Counted from the stretch's first letter, positions 16,932 to 26,894 are shown. The stretch is DNA of 64,000 nt from Microvirga sp. SRT01 (GCA_018139225.1 JAGSNX010000003.1:186001-250000), one strand, 5' to 3'. Notes: generated by a model not told the origin, from the sequence alone. Program-made: numbers and translations.

Positions 16932-17051
16932 GCAACCATTACGCATGGGCAACGGCGTTGATCCATGTTGCCGATGCCGCAAACCTTGCTTTTCGCCCCC
17001 CCGCAGCGTAAGCGCCGCCATTCTCCCTATTGGTGTAGTTAAGGACACGGC

Positions 17052-17396
17052 ATGGCGCGCGTCACCGTCGAGGATTGCGTCGACAAGATTCCCAACCGGT
17101 TCGACCTCGTGCTGCTTGCGGCACAGCGGGCGCGCCAGATCTCGGGCGGCGCCGAACTGACGCTGGACCGCGACCGCGACAAGAACCCGGTCGTCGCCCT
17201 GCGCGAGATCGCCGAGGAGACGGTGCGTCCGGCGCATCTGGAGGAATCGGTCGTCAACAGCCTGCAAAAGGTTCAGATGGACGACGACGACGAGGCCGAC
17301 GCCATCGGCAGCCTCTCGGCCTCCGCCGAGGCACTTCGCCTGACCGCCTCGGCACCGCCGCGGAATCAGAATTTGGGCGCGGATTATGACGGGTGA
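17052..17396 (+). CDS. rpoZ: DNA-directed RNA polymerase omega subunit
   Basis: 114-residue omega subunit that assists RNA polymerase assembly. [35 protein letters not shown] is the conserved N-terminal half, including the RA-R-I-x-GA motif. The acidic tail ([10 protein letters not shown]) and extra C-terminal residues are typical for alphaproteobacteria. It has its own promoter in the gap shared with the divergent PLD gene. Two hairpins follow the stop. Confidence 0.96.
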   Translation: MARVTVEDCVDKIPNRFDLVLLAAQRARQISGGAELTLDRDRDKNPVVALREIAEETVRPAHLEESVVNSLQKVQMDDDDEADAIGSLSASAEALRLTASAPPRNQNLGADYDG

Positions 17397-18017
17397 GCGG
17401 CAGCTTTAGGATCGTCTCGCGATCCTAAAGCGAACGCCGGCTGGCGGGCTTTAGCCCGACCGACGACACGGCTTGGCCGTGTCGCTCTTCTGACTTCTTG
17501 TGCGACTTGTCGACGGCGCTCCGGACCTTCCCGTAGCGGCTTCAGGAGGGCGTCCCTTCCGCCTACCCGTCGCCCCCGCGAAAGCGGGGACCTCCCCGTG
17601 GGACGGGACGTCCTCTCCTCACCCAGAGCCCAGCGTTCGATGGCGTGACGAGCGGGTAAGCTGGTGTTCGGCTCAACAGCGGGACCCGTCGCTCGTGTTC
17701 GCTCGCCACACCGACCCCGCTTCGCCCCGTGTTCGATAGGCACACCCGGCTGTATCGTAGGTCGGCATCAGTACGCTGATCCGCTATTCTTGCTTGAACC
17801 AGAGTAGCATGGCCGTGCCGCCCCTCAGCTCCGATACGCCTCCCGTCATGCCGGACCGGCCCTGCACGACGAAACGCGGAAAACGTCCCGCAGGGACCGG
17901 GTCGCCTTCGACGGTCTGCACCACGCTGCGTCGCGCTCGCCCATAATCCCGCCGCGGCAAAGCCGCGCCGTCGACCGGGCTGCGCCCGAAGGGCCGCAGG
18001 TCAAGCCGAGACGCGGA
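17397..18017. other. Repeat-rich intergenic region between rpoZ and rlmE
   Basis: A 621-base spacer between convergent genes without credible coding sequence. It contains the rpoZ hairpins (17404-17430 and 17464-17484), a CCCCGC-GAAA-GCGGGG palindrome (17574-17589) and a stretch at about 17765-17800 that resembles the 3' end of rlmE (GCTGATCCGCT...CTTGAACC). Short frames here are repeat-derived noise. Confidence 0.6.
17404..17430 (+). terminator. Hairpin downstream of rpoZ
   Basis: CTTTAGGATCG-TCTCG-CGATCCTAAAG is an 11-base perfect stem with a 5-base loop, 8 bases after the rpoZ stop. No T-run follows, so it may be a weak or Rho-assisted terminator. A second hairpin (CGACACGGC-TTG-GCCGTGTCG, 17464-17484) follows and is trailed by a T/C-rich tract. 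Confidence 0.6.
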
Positions 18018-18035
18018 TCAGCTGCGCTGATCCGC
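18013..18035 (-). repeat. Inverted repeat overlapping the rlmE stop codon
   Basis: GCGGATCAGC-TGC-GCTGATCCGC, a 10-base perfect stem. The right arm encodes the last rlmE residues and the stop codon falls in the structure. It may act as a 3' end hairpin; no T-run follows. Confidence 0.5.
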
Positions 18036-18698
18036 TGCCCTACCCTTGAACCCCTGCGCCACCACGAACCACTCGACCGACCCCTTCCGGCTCGACGGTG
18101 GCTTGGCGTGCTTCACCGTCGTGAAGTTCCGCTTCATCTCCGCCACCAGTTCCGAATCCGCGCCGCCCGCGAACACCTTCGCCACGAACGCGCCGCCCGG
18201 CGACAGCACCTCGACGGCGAACGCCAGCGCCGCCTCGACCAGCCCCATCGTTCGCAGCGCGTCGGTCTGCGGATGCCCGACCGTGTTCGCCGCCATGTCG
18301 GACAGGACGAGGTCGGGTGCGCCGCCCAGCGCCTCGCTCAGCTTCGCCGGTGCGGCGTCGTCCATGAAGTCCATCTCCAGGATCGTCACCCCGTCCAGCG
18401 GATCGACCGGCAGCAGGTCGATGCCCACCACCTGCGCGCCCGGCGAGCGCCGCCGCACGACCTGACTCCAGCCCCCCGGCGCGATGCCCAGATCGAGGAC
18501 CCGGCGCGACCCCTTGAGCAGCCCGAACCGCTCGTCCAGTTCCAGCAGCTTGTACGCCGCTCGGCTGCGATACCCCTCCGCCTTGGCACGGCGGACATAG
18601 GGGTCGTTCAACTGCCGCTCCAGCCAGCGGGTCGAGGCGGCGGTGCGGCCGCGCGCGGTCTTCACGCGCTTGCGGCCGCCAGTAATGTTCCGGTTCAT
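18018..18698 (-). CDS. rlmE: 23S rRNA (uridine-2'-O-)-methyltransferase
   Basis: 226-residue FtsJ/RrmJ-type enzyme that methylates U2552 in the 50S subunit. SAM motif I is VLDLGIAPGGWSQVV; YRSRAAYKLLELDERFGLL carries the catalytic lysine region; LVLSDMAANTVGHPQTD and GGAFVAKVFAGG carry the Asp and second Lys of the K-D-K-E tetrad. The basic N-terminus (GGRKRVKTARGRTAAS) is typical. It starts 13 bases after the ppx/gppA stop, so both are one operon. A GCGGATCAGC/GCTGATCCGC hairpin overlaps its last codons. Confidence 0.96.
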   Translation of the reverse strand: MNRNITGGRKRVKTARGRTAASTRWLERQLNDPYVRRAKAEGYRSRAAYKLLELDERFGLLKGSRRVLDLGIAPGGWSQVVRRRSPGAQVVGIDLLPVDPLDGVTILEMDFMDDAAPAKLSEALGGAPDLVLSDMAANTVGHPQTDALRTMGLVEAALAFAVEVLSPGGAFVAKVFAGGADSELVAEMKRNFTTVKHAKPPSSRKGSVEWFVVAQGFKGRAADQRS

Positions 18699-18711
18699 CG
18701 TTTTGGCCGAT

Positions 18712-19752
18712 TCATGGCTTGGGCGTTCCCATCAGACTGCGCAGGATACCCTCGCGGATTCCGCGGTCGGCGATGCCGAGGCGCTCGGCCGGCCACAGAT
18801 CCATGATCGTCTCCAGGATCGCGCAGCCCGCGACGACCAGATCGGCGCGCTCGTTGCCGATGCAGGCCACCTTGGCGCGCTCGGCGATCGATTTCTCCGC
18901 CAGCGAGCGGCTGATGTCTCGCATCGCCGACGCCGGCGCGATCAGGCCGTCGACCGCCGACCTGTCGTAATGCGACAGGCCCAGATGCACGCTGCCCAGC
19001 GTCGTCACCGTGCCGCTGGTACCGAGCAGCCGCGGTCGCGCCACGCCGCGCGGCAGCCGTGCCGCGAATGCCGCCATGCTGTCCGCGACCAGCGCGCGCA
19101 TCGCCGCATAGGATTTCGCCCGCCCCTCGGCATCCTCGCCGCCCCCGGCGCTTTCGGTCAGCGACACCACGCCCCAGGGCGCGGAATGCCAGTCGATCAC
19201 GCGCGGTGCGGGGCCCTCGGTGTCGACCAGCACCAGCTCGGTCGATCCGCCGCCGATGTCGAACACCAGCGCCGGCCCGCCGCCCGGCTCGATCAGCGCG
19301 TGGCAGCCGAGCACCGCCAGCCGCGCCTCCTCCTCGGCGGAAATGATGTCGAGGCGGATGCCCGTCTCTTCATGCACCCGCTCGATAAAGGCGGGCCCGT
19401 TCACCGCCCGCCGACACGCCTCCGTCGCCACCGACCGCGCCAGCGTGACGTTGCGCCGCTTCAGCTTGTCGGCGCACACCCGAAGCGCCGCGATCGTCCG
19501 CTCCACCGCCGCATCGCTCAGCCGGCCGCTGGCGGCCAGCCCCTCGCCCAACCGGACGATCCGCGAAAAGGCGTCGACGACTGCAAATCCCGGCCCCTGC
19601 GGGCGGGCAATAAGCAAGCGGCAATTGTTGGTGCCAAGGTCCAGCGCGGCATAAGCGTGCGCATCGTGCCAGCGACCGCGTGGCGGCCGGGCGGGCGCCG
19701 GACGGGCAGGGCGATCCTGCCGGTACGGCAATCGGGCGGAAACATCCCCCAT
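18712..19752 (-). CDS. Ppx/GppA family exopolyphosphatase/pppGpp phosphohydrolase
   Basis: 346-residue member of the actin-like ATPase superfamily. The phosphate-1 loop is AALDLGTNNCRLLIARP and the phosphate-2/adenosine region is ALVFDIGGGSTELVLVD; GTSGTVTTLGSVHLGL is the third conserved block. It would hydrolyse polyphosphate or pppGpp. Length is that of the short two-domain form lacking the C-terminal HD domain. The ATG at 19750-19752 gives MGDVSARLPY. It precedes rlmE in a two-gene operon, a common sphingomonad arrangement. Confidence 0.92.
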   Translation of the reverse strand: MGDVSARLPYRQDRPARPAPARPPRGRWHDAHAYAALDLGTNNCRLLIARPQGPGFAVVDAFSRIVRLGEGLAASGRLSDAAVERTIAALRVCADKLKRRNVTLARSVATEACRRAVNGPAFIERVHEETGIRLDIISAEEEARLAVLGCHALIEPGGGPALVFDIGGGSTELVLVDTEGPAPRVIDWHSAPWGVVSLTESAGGGEDAEGRAKSYAAMRALVADSMAAFAARLPRGVARPRLLGTSGTVTTLGSVHLGLSHYDRSAVDGLIAPASAMRDISRSLAEKSIAERAKVACIGNERADLVVAGCAILETIMDLWPAERLGIADRGIREGILRSLMGTPKP

Positions 19753-19916
19753 GTGCCGTGATCTTTCTGTTCTGTTCTGCCGTCGCGGGAAATCCCGTCC
19801 GGTGCTTGAGGTGCAACGTAGCGGGCACCGGCCCCCGCGACAAGCCGCCCGCGCCGCCGGCGCCGGACGCGGGGCGTTGACATGCCCCGCCCGCCCGCCT
19901 AGACGCGCCCACCTGT

Positions 19917-19990
19917 TGCCCCGTCGTCTAAAGGTAAGACTACGGACTCTGACTCCGTCAATTGAGGTTCGAATCCTCACGGGGCATCCA
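19917..19990 (+). tRNA. tRNA-Gln (anticodon CTG)
   Basis: A complete cloverleaf of 74 bases with encoded CCA. The acceptor stem is TGCCCCG / CGGGGCA, the D stem GTCT / AGAC, the anticodon stem ACGGA / TCCGT with loop CTCTGAC (anticodon CTG, reading CAG), and the T stem TGAGG / CCTCA with loop TTCGAAT. All stems are fully paired. Confidence 0.96.
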
Positions 19991-20438
19991 GCGCTACTTA
20001 GCCAAGTAGATGAATCGGCACGAACGGCGATATAGCCGCTGCGCTATCCAAACGTTATCGTGCGCACCGGCGTTGTCCGTCGTCGCGAGGGTATAGCGTG
20101 CCGGGGGATCTCCCGCTCTCGCTGGAAGAGGTCGCGCCGCTGCTGCGGGCCTGACGCCCGCGCCGCTCAGCGTACACTACCCACTCGCCGACGATCGACG
20201 CATCATCCCAGAGCAGCCCACCACAAGCGGCCCGCTCGTCATCCAGCCGCTTGATCCCGGCTGCGAAACGGTCGCATCGGGGATGCTCGCTGCCGACAGG
20301 AGGCTTTTTCCTGGCCGATGCCGATCCGCGACACACGGCCGGATCGAACTTCGCTCAACAAGTTAGCGCGGCCGACGCTAACCCATGTCGAGCAGGACGC
20401 TGCGATCCGGATCAGCGACATCTCGACGGGAACGCAGG
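19991..20438. other. Intergenic region downstream of tRNA-Gln
   Basis: 448 bases with no complete gene. A short frame at about 20098-20154 reads VPGDLPLSLEEVAPLLRA and stops, which could be the 3' remnant of an older gene. Position after a tRNA 3' end makes this a plausible former integration site, but no integrase or att repeat is visible. Confidence 0.4.
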
Positions 20439-20702
20439 ATGTTGATCCTGATCAACAGGCCCGGAAACCATAACGTGCCAGCTTCCCATTGGACGATGCA
20501 AAAAGATCAGATGCTGGCGAAGCAATACGCGGCCGGAACGTCGATCATCGACATAGCGGCTTCGCTGGGATGCAGCGATCATGCGGTCAAGACGCGGGTA
20601 AGCACCTTGGGTTTGCTGAGGCGTCGAACGGCGGCTCGTGGTGCTGTAGACGGTAATACTCACTGGTTGACGAGATCGGCGAGCGACGGTGGGCAGGAGT
20701 GA
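20439..20702 (+). CDS. Small helix-turn-helix (Myb/Psq-like) hypothetical protein
   Basis: 87 residues if started at the ATG at 20439; an in-frame ATG at 20385 would add 18 residues. The central part SHWTMQKDQMLAKQYAAGTS followed by IIDIAASLGCSDHAVKTRVSTLGLLRRR looks like a homeodomain-like helix-turn-helix of the kind found in GcrA-like or Myb/SANT-like bacterial proteins, so DNA binding is inferred. No strong ribosome-binding site is seen. Codon use is less GC-biased than in the flanking housekeeping genes, and it lies in the accessory-looking stretch behind tRNA-Gln. Confidence 0.5.
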   Translation: MLILINRPGNHNVPASHWTMQKDQMLAKQYAAGTSIIDIAASLGCSDHAVKTRVSTLGLLRRRTAARGAVDGNTHWLTRSASDGGQE

Positions 20703-20870
20703 CGGCCTTGGGCCCTCGGGCCGCTGGCTTTGCTGCGGGGCGGGACGAAGCATCCTGGGCAGGACAATGCCCGATCGACCACGATGCTCCTGCCCAGCGA
20801 ACGCTGTGGATGCTCGGCTTTTCCGAGGGTCGAGCGTCGATAGTGTCAGGGGCTCCTGCGGATGCGGAGC

Positions 20871-21281
20871 CTAGATCGCCGTCTTCAGCGGTTCCGGCTT
20901 CTTGTGATCCGGAAGGGTTTTCGCGAGATGGCCGATCACCATCTGCTGATTGAATGGCTTGTTGATGAACGTCGCCTTGTCCGGCATGTCGCCATCCGAG
21001 GGCTTCACCCGCCCACTGGCGATCACGATTTCGATGTGGGGGTGGGTCGCCGCGACATGCCGCGCGAGAGCAAACCCGTCCAGCGTCGATCCCGGCATAT
21101 CGACGTCGCTGAACAGAAGAATGACGCTGTCACTGTGCCGATCGAGCAGTTCCTTGGCGCGATCGCCGTCGTCCGCATCGTAGACGCGGAAGCCTGCATC
21201 CTCCAGAATCGCGCAGGTCTCCATGAGGATGAGAGGTTCGTCCTCGACTACGAGGGCAAACGGCGTTGTAGAAGGCTCCAT
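20871..21281 (-). CDS. Single-domain response regulator
   Basis: 136-residue receiver protein without an output domain. The acidic pair is in VVEDEPLILMETCAILEDAGF, the phospho-acceptor Asp59 in LLFSDVDMPGS, Thr/Ser in VIASGR and Lys in FINKPF. Such proteins act as phosphate shuttles or protein-binding switches. There is no histidine kinase beside it. The nearest kinases in this window are at 3-4.6 kb and 41.7 kb, and neither is linked by context. Confidence 0.9.
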   Translation of the reverse strand: MEPSTTPFALVVEDEPLILMETCAILEDAGFRVYDADDGDRAKELLDRHSDSVILLFSDVDMPGSTLDGFALARHVAATHPHIEIVIASGRVKPSDGDMPDKATFINKPFNQQMVIGHLAKTLPDHKKPEPLKTAI

Positions 21282-21784
21282 CCCGCTCTAACCCGCTGAG
21301 ATCGCTTCCGATCCTCACTGCCGTGGTGAGATCGACATCAGCAGCGTGCAGCCACGGCTCGCCACAGCGCCTGCACAGCTCCGCAGGGGAAATGCGACAT
21401 CCCGCCAGCGCCGGTGTTCGCTCGACAAAATTCCTCTGGAGCCAGCTTCGTCGTCTTCTGCTGCCGGGGGCGGCGAGTGCACGTGGCGACACGATCCGGG
21501 CTTCGGCCCAAAGGCATGCACAACAGACGGTCGCTGCCCCGAAAAGCGCCTTACACGCTTCGATCGGTAAGATTTGCACGTCACCTCCCTGGATTACAGT
21601 GGCTTGGCGGGTCTGCGCGCAGTCACATCCTGCCCGCTCGGACGATGCCGCCGGAGGCCGAGGGTTCGAGTTAGCTCCGGACCGGCTGGGCCGGAGCGCG
21701 ACGGTGGCCTTGCAGGCAACCTCGGCCAGCGACGAACGCAGGATTGCCTCGGAGCCAGTAACGTCGAACCGCTCCCCGGAGATG
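21282..21784. other. Intergenic region without recognisable features
   Basis: 503 bases between the orphan receiver gene and the 3' end of the ArsR-NTPase gene. Open frames exist on both strands but none has a family signature, a good ribosome-binding site or consistent third-position GC. The receiver gene promoter should lie near 21282-21350. Confidence 0.5.
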
Positions 21785-22624
21785 TCAGTCCCCCGCGTTC
21801 AGGTGTTCAAGCACGAAGCCGACCCGTTCGGCGACGGACGCACGTGGCAGTTCGACGATCGTGTAGCCATAATCGGCGTAGGTCGCGCGCATGATCGATT
21901 CGGTCGCGGCGGCGAGCTGCATCGACTGTTGGCGCTCCGCATCCTCGGTGAAGATCTCCGCCCAGAATGGCGCGAGGAACACGCGGCGGTTGTACCGGTG
22001 CGAACGCGCCGCGTGATCCAGCACGGGCGGTACCGCAATCCTGGACACGCGCAGGAAGCCGGCGACATCGGGGACCCCGCGATCGAGCAGCACCGTCTCT
22101 CCCCGCTCCAGCGCCGCCTCGCGCGCCGCCGTCTCGCCCGCCAGCATCAGCTTGGCAAAGCGACGCTGATCGCCCCAGGGCAAGGCATTCTCCCGCGCCG
22201 CCACCTGTTCGCGGATGATCCGTCGACCGACTTCCTCGCTGGTGGCGACACCCGCCGCCGCCAGCGCGTCGATCAGCGTCGACTTGCCCGATCCCGGCCC
22301 ACCGGTGATGACGTGCAGCCGGTCCGACGGGGTCAGCGTTTTCGACTCGCGCTTCAGGGGGCGTGAGACGGGGCACACCTCCTGGACGTAGCCGTTGAGC
22401 GTATTCGTCAGGCTGTCCGGCACGATCGCGTAGAAGACGAACTGCCCACGCTTCTCGCTGGTGACGAGGCCCGCCGCCTCCAGCACCGACAGATGCTGCG
22501 AGATGGACGGTTTCGACATCGAGAAGCGCGATGCGATCTCGCCGGCACTCAGCTCCGCATGGCTGAGATAGGCGAGTATCTTCCGGCGGACGGACGAGGA
22601 CAGGGCTTCGAAGATACGCTGCAT
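21785..22624 (-). CDS. ArsR-family HTH domain fused to a P-loop NTPase (AAA_28-like)
   Basis: 279 residues in two parts. Residues 1-85 are an ArsR/SmtB-type winged helix (IFEALSSSVRRKILAYLSHA, ELSAGEIASRFSMSKPSISQ, HLSVLEAAGLVTSEKRGQFV). Residues about 100-279 are an NTPase with Walker A GGPGSGKST at 108-116, an acidic segment after TVLLDRG, and a long helical C-terminus, resembling the AAA_28 / TTD14-NadR-like kinase group. The ATG at 22624 lacks a good ribosome-binding site; an in-frame TTG at 22660 is an alternative. It is divergent from a desaturase gene, and two palindromes between them are likely its operators. A regulator gated by nucleotide or small-molecule phosphorylation is plausible but unproven. 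Confidence 0.85.
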   Translation of the reverse strand: MQRIFEALSSSVRRKILAYLSHAELSAGEIASRFSMSKPSISQHLSVLEAAGLVTSEKRGQFVFYAIVPDSLTNTLNGYVQEVCPVSRPLKRESKTLTPSDRLHVITGGPGSGKSTLIDALAAAGVATSEEVGRRIIREQVAARENALPWGDQRRFAKLMLAGETAAREAALERGETVLLDRGVPDVAGFLRVSRIAVPPVLDHAARSHRYNRRVFLAPFWAEIFTEDAERQQSMQLAAATESIMRATYADYGYTIVELPRASVAERVGFVLEHLNAGD

Positions 22625-22634
22625 CACTGGAGAA

Positions 22635-22650
22635 TTAGGTGCTTGCCTAA
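22635..22650. promoter_or_regulatory. Putative operator 1 (TTAGGTGCTTGCCTAA)
   Basis: 16-base site with arms TTAGG and CCTAA around N6. It shares 14 of 16 bases with the site at 22676-22691 and lies 11 bases upstream of the ATG of the ArsR-NTPase gene, so binding here would repress that gene. Probably autoregulation. Confidence 0.75.
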
Positions 22651-22675
22651 CTATCGACAAGCGTCGTATCGTCGT

Positions 22676-22691
22676 TTAGGTAGTTGCCTAA
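22676..22691. promoter_or_regulatory. Putative operator 2 (TTAGGTAGTTGCCTAA)
   Basis: Second copy of the TTAGGTNNTTGCCTAA pattern, starting 41 bases from the first, about four helical turns, so two dimers would sit on the same DNA face. Including flanking bases the palindrome extends to TTTAGG...CCTAAA. It ends 14 bases before the desaturase ATG. Confidence 0.75.
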
Positions 22692-22705
22692 ATAACTGGG
22701 AGACG

Positions 22706-23665
22706 ATGATGCCATGCTCCTCGACCGACCGCATGGAAGCGGATGACGAAAGCTGCGCCGTCACCGGCCGTGTCGAATGGGCGCCCGCCCGCTCATTGTG
22801 GATAGGCGGGATGACGCTCTCCGCCATCACCCTTGCGCCCTTCTACACCACATCCGGCGCGATATTGCTGTTCCTCGCCACGTCCGTCGCCACCCTGTGT
22901 CTGGGCCACTCGATCGGCCTTCACCGCCTGCTCATCCATCGCAGCCTGTCGGCGCCGCGCTGGCTGGAGCAGGTGCTGGCGTATCTTGGCACCCTTGTCG
23001 GCATGGTGGGACCGCTCGGCATGGTCCGGCTGCACGACACACGCGACTGGGCGCAGCGGCAGACGGCGTGCCACGATCTGCACGCGCATCGCACCACGAT
23101 GCTGCGGGATGCATGGTGGCAGATGCACTGCCGCCTGATCCTGTCGCACCCACCGACCTTCGTGCTGGAGGAGCGGCTGGCACGCGACCGCGTGCTGCGC
23201 TGGCTGGAGGCGACGTGGATGTTGCAGCAACTGCCGTTGGCCGTGGTGTTCTTCGGGATCGGCGGGTTGCCGTGGCTGATCTGGGGCGTGCCGGTGCGGG
23301 TCGCCGTCAGCGTCACCGGCCACTGGTTCGTCGGACACCTGACGCATCGCCGCGGGCCGCAGGGGTGGATCGTGGACGATGTCGCGGTACAGGGTCACGA
23401 CCTGCCCGCCGCCGCGCTCATCACCTTCGGGGAGGCATGGCACGGCAATCATCACGCATGGCCCGAATCCGCAAGGCTGGGCGTGGAACCCGGCCAGCAT
23501 GATCCGGGCTGGTGGGTGTTGCTCGCGATGCGGCGGCTGGGGCTGGTCTGGGACCTGAAGGAGCCGCCGATGCTGGTGCCGCGCGCGGGATTGCGGCGGG
23601 TGGAGCGGCCTTGCCCCACCCGCCACCGGATCACAGCTTTTCGGTCAGTTCCGGGATCACCTTGA
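22706..23665 (+). CDS. Fatty acid (acyl-CoA) desaturase-like membrane protein
   Basis: 319-residue polytopic protein of the membrane fatty acid desaturase family. Histidine box 1 is [14 protein letters not shown] (residues 67-80) and box 3 is [14 protein letters not shown] (241-254); [13 protein letters not shown] (205-217) is a further His cluster. The usual HRxHH box 2 is replaced by [10 protein letters not shown] at 110-119, seen in a subgroup of proteobacterial desaturase homologues. GGGAGA precedes the ATG at 22706. It is divergent from the ArsR-NTPase gene and sits directly behind an operator. Its 3' end overlaps etfA by 35 bases, convergently. Which double bond, if any, it makes is unknown. 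Confidence 0.85.
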   Translation: MMPCSSTDRMEADDESCAVTGRVEWAPARSLWIGGMTLSAITLAPFYTTSGAILLFLATSVATLCLGHSIGLHRLLIHRSLSAPRWLEQVLAYLGTLVGMVGPLGMVRLHDTRDWAQRQTACHDLHAHRTTMLRDAWWQMHCRLILSHPPTFVLEERLARDRVLRWLEATWMLQQLPLAVVFFGIGGLPWLIWGVPVRVAVSVTGHWFVGHLTHRRGPQGWIVDDVAVQGHDLPAAALITFGEAWHGNHHAWPESARLGVEPGQHDPGWWVLLAMRRLGLVWDLKEPPMLVPRAGLRRVERPCPTRHRITAFRSVPGSP

Positions 23666-24560
23666 ACAGGTCACCGACCAGACCCAGGTCCGCGACCTGG
23701 AAGATCGGCGCATCCTCGTCCTTGTTGATCGCGATGATCGTCTTGGAGTCCTTCATCCCCGCCAGATGCTGGATCGCGCCGGAAATACCGACCGCGACAT
23801 AGACTTCCGGCGCGACGATCTTGCCGGTCTGGCCGACCTGATAGTCGTTCGGAGCATAACCCGCATCGACCGCCGCCCGCGACGCGCCGACGCCGGCACC
23901 CAGCGCGTCGGCGAGCGGATCGATCAGCGCATGGAACTGCTCCGACGACCCCAGCGCACGGCCGCCCGAGACGATGATCTTGGCGCTGGTCAGTTCCGGA
24001 CGGGCATTCGCCGCGATCTCGGAACCGGCGAAGGCCGACAGACCCTTGTCGCCGGTCGACGCCACCGCCTCGATCGAGCCCGAACCACCCTCGGTCGCCG
24101 CCTTGTCGAACGCGGTGCCGCGGATCGTCAGCACCTTTTTCGCGTCCGACGACTGCACCGTGGCGATCGCATTGCCCGCGTAGATCGGACGGGTGAACGT
24201 GTCTTCGCTCTCCACCGACAGGACTTCGCTGATCTGCATCACGTCGAGCAGCGCCGCGACGCGGGGAGCGATGTTCTTGCCCGTCGTCGTGGCGGGCACG
24301 ACGAACGCGTCGTGGTGGCCCATCAGCTCGACGACCAGTGGCGCGACATTCTCCGCCAGCGCATGCGCATAGGCCGCGTCGTCCGCGACATGCACCTTGC
24401 CGACGCCGGCGATCTTCGCCGCCGCCTCCGCGACACCGCCGACGCCCTGCCCTGCCACCAGCAGATGCACCTCGCCCAGCTTCGATGCCGCTGTCACGGC
24501 CGACAGCGTGGCGTCCTTGACGGCAGACCCGTCATGCTCGACCCAGACCAGCGTCTTCAC
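23631..24560 (-). CDS. etfA: Electron transfer flavoprotein alpha subunit
   Basis: 309-residue FAD-binding subunit. The N-terminal domain starts [11 protein letters not shown]. The C-terminal FAD domain shows [94 protein letters not shown] in order, all conserved. With EtfB it takes electrons from acyl-CoA and other flavin dehydrogenases to ETF:quinone oxidoreductase. The start overlaps the etfB stop by 4 bases. Confidence 0.97.
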   Translation of the reverse strand: MKTLVWVEHDGSAVKDATLSAVTAASKLGEVHLLVAGQGVGGVAEAAAKIAGVGKVHVADDAAYAHALAENVAPLVVELMGHHDAFVVPATTTGKNIAPRVAALLDVMQISEVLSVESEDTFTRPIYAGNAIATVQSSDAKKVLTIRGTAFDKAATEGGSGSIEAVASTGDKGLSAFAGSEIAANARPELTSAKIIVSGGRALGSSEQFHALIDPLADALGAGVGASRAAVDAGYAPNDYQVGQTGKIVAPEVYVAVGISGAIQHLAGMKDSKTIIAINKDEDAPIFQVADLGLVGDLFKVIPELTEKL

Positions 24561-25306
24561 TTCGCCACTCCCATCGCCTTCAGCTTCATCACCAGTTCGT
24601 CGACATCGGCGACCTTGACGCCCGCCGAGCGCTTGTTCGGCTCGACCACCTTCAGCGTCGTCAGGCGCGGCGTCACATCGACGCCGAAATCGGCCGCGGT
24701 CTTCGTCGCCATCGGCTTCGACTTGGCCTTCATGATGTTCGGCAGCGACGCATAGCGCGGCTCGTTCAGGCGCAGGTCGGTGGTGACGATCGCGGGCAAT
24801 TTCAGGTCGTCCGTCTCCAGCCCGCCATCGACCTCGCGCGTCACCTTCGCGGTGTCGCCCTCGATCTCGACCTTGCTGGCGAACGTGCCCTGTGCCCAGC
24901 CGAGCAGGCCGGCGAGCATCTGTCCGGTCTGGTTGTTGTCGTCGTCGATCGCCTGCTTGCCGAGGATTACCAGTTGCGGCTGCTCCTCCTCGACGATCTT
25001 GGCGAGGATCTTGGCGACGCCCAGCGGCTCGACCTTGGTGTCGCTCGTCACCAGGATCGCCCTGTCCGCGCCCATCGCCAGTGCGGTGCGCAGCGTCTCC
25101 TGCGACTTCTGCTCGCCGATCGACACGACGACGATCTCGGTCACGCCGGCGCGATCCTTCAACCGGATCGCCTCCTCGACGGCGATCTCGTCGAACGGGT
25201 TCATCGACATCTTGACGTTGGCGAGGTCGACACCCGTCCCGTCCGCCTTCACGCGGGGCTTCACATTATAGTCAAGCACGCGCTTGACCGGCACCAGCAC
25301 CTTCAT
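24557..25306 (-). CDS. etfB: Electron transfer flavoprotein beta subunit
   Basis: 249-residue AMP-binding subunit. [23 protein letters not shown] is the standard N-terminus; [20 protein letters not shown] is the AMP-site signature and [35 protein letters not shown] is the ETF-beta family signature region. The ATG at 25304-25306 is chosen over an in-frame ATG five codons upstream because it starts the conserved sequence after a GGAG-type site. First gene of etfBA. Confidence 0.96.
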   Translation of the reverse strand: MKVLVPVKRVLDYNVKPRVKADGTGVDLANVKMSMNPFDEIAVEEAIRLKDRAGVTEIVVVSIGEQKSQETLRTALAMGADRAILVTSDTKVEPLGVAKILAKIVEEEQPQLVILGKQAIDDDNNQTGQMLAGLLGWAQGTFASKVEIEGDTAKVTREVDGGLETDDLKLPAIVTTDLRLNEPRYASLPNIMKAKSKPMATKTAADFGVDVTPRLTTLKVVEPNKRSAGVKVADVDELVMKLKAMGVAK

Positions 25307-25436
25307 CGGAGCTCCTCTCAATTTCGTCGCGTTCGCTTAGGATGGTCCTAGGCGCTAAAACCCGGTTTTCGCAAGTCCGGTATGGTCGGCCGGCCTTGCC
25401 GCAGCGGCTTTAGGACTATGCCGCATGCCCTCAACG

Positions 25437-25470
25437 AAAAAGGGCCCGGACGTTTCCGCCGGGCCCCTTC
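25437..25470 (-). terminator. Rho-independent terminator of sucC
   Basis: On the minus strand GGGGCCCGGC pairs with GTCCGGGCCC around a GGAAAC loop, and CTTTTTCG follows. It lies about 20 bases after the sucC stop. A strong intrinsic terminator. Confidence 0.9.
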
Positions 25471-25491
25471 GAACATCGGGTCAGGCGCGGC

Positions 25492-26691
<1,200 letters not shown>

Positions 26692-26894
26692 GGGATCATC
26701 CGCCTTTCTGGCTACGCATCATGCGAGAGGGTCTGGAGGCTTTGCGCGCCCCTAAAGCACAGGGGGGCGATCAAATCCACCCCTTGCGTCGCTGCTATTG
26801 CATGCCGTTTGCAATAAGCCAGTTCGGTGTCGGTCGGATCGGTCGAACGCGCCGTTATCCGAAAAATAACCATTCAAGGCGCAGTGAGGTGTTC

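Noticed and set aside
17500..17745. Small frames on both strands between rpoZ and rlmE
   Set aside because: They coincide with intergenic palindromes and have no homology-like motif.
21323..22366. 347-residue open frame on the plus strand
   Set aside because: Mostly antisense to the ArsR-NTPase gene, and the 5' part in the gap has no ribosome-binding site or known motif.
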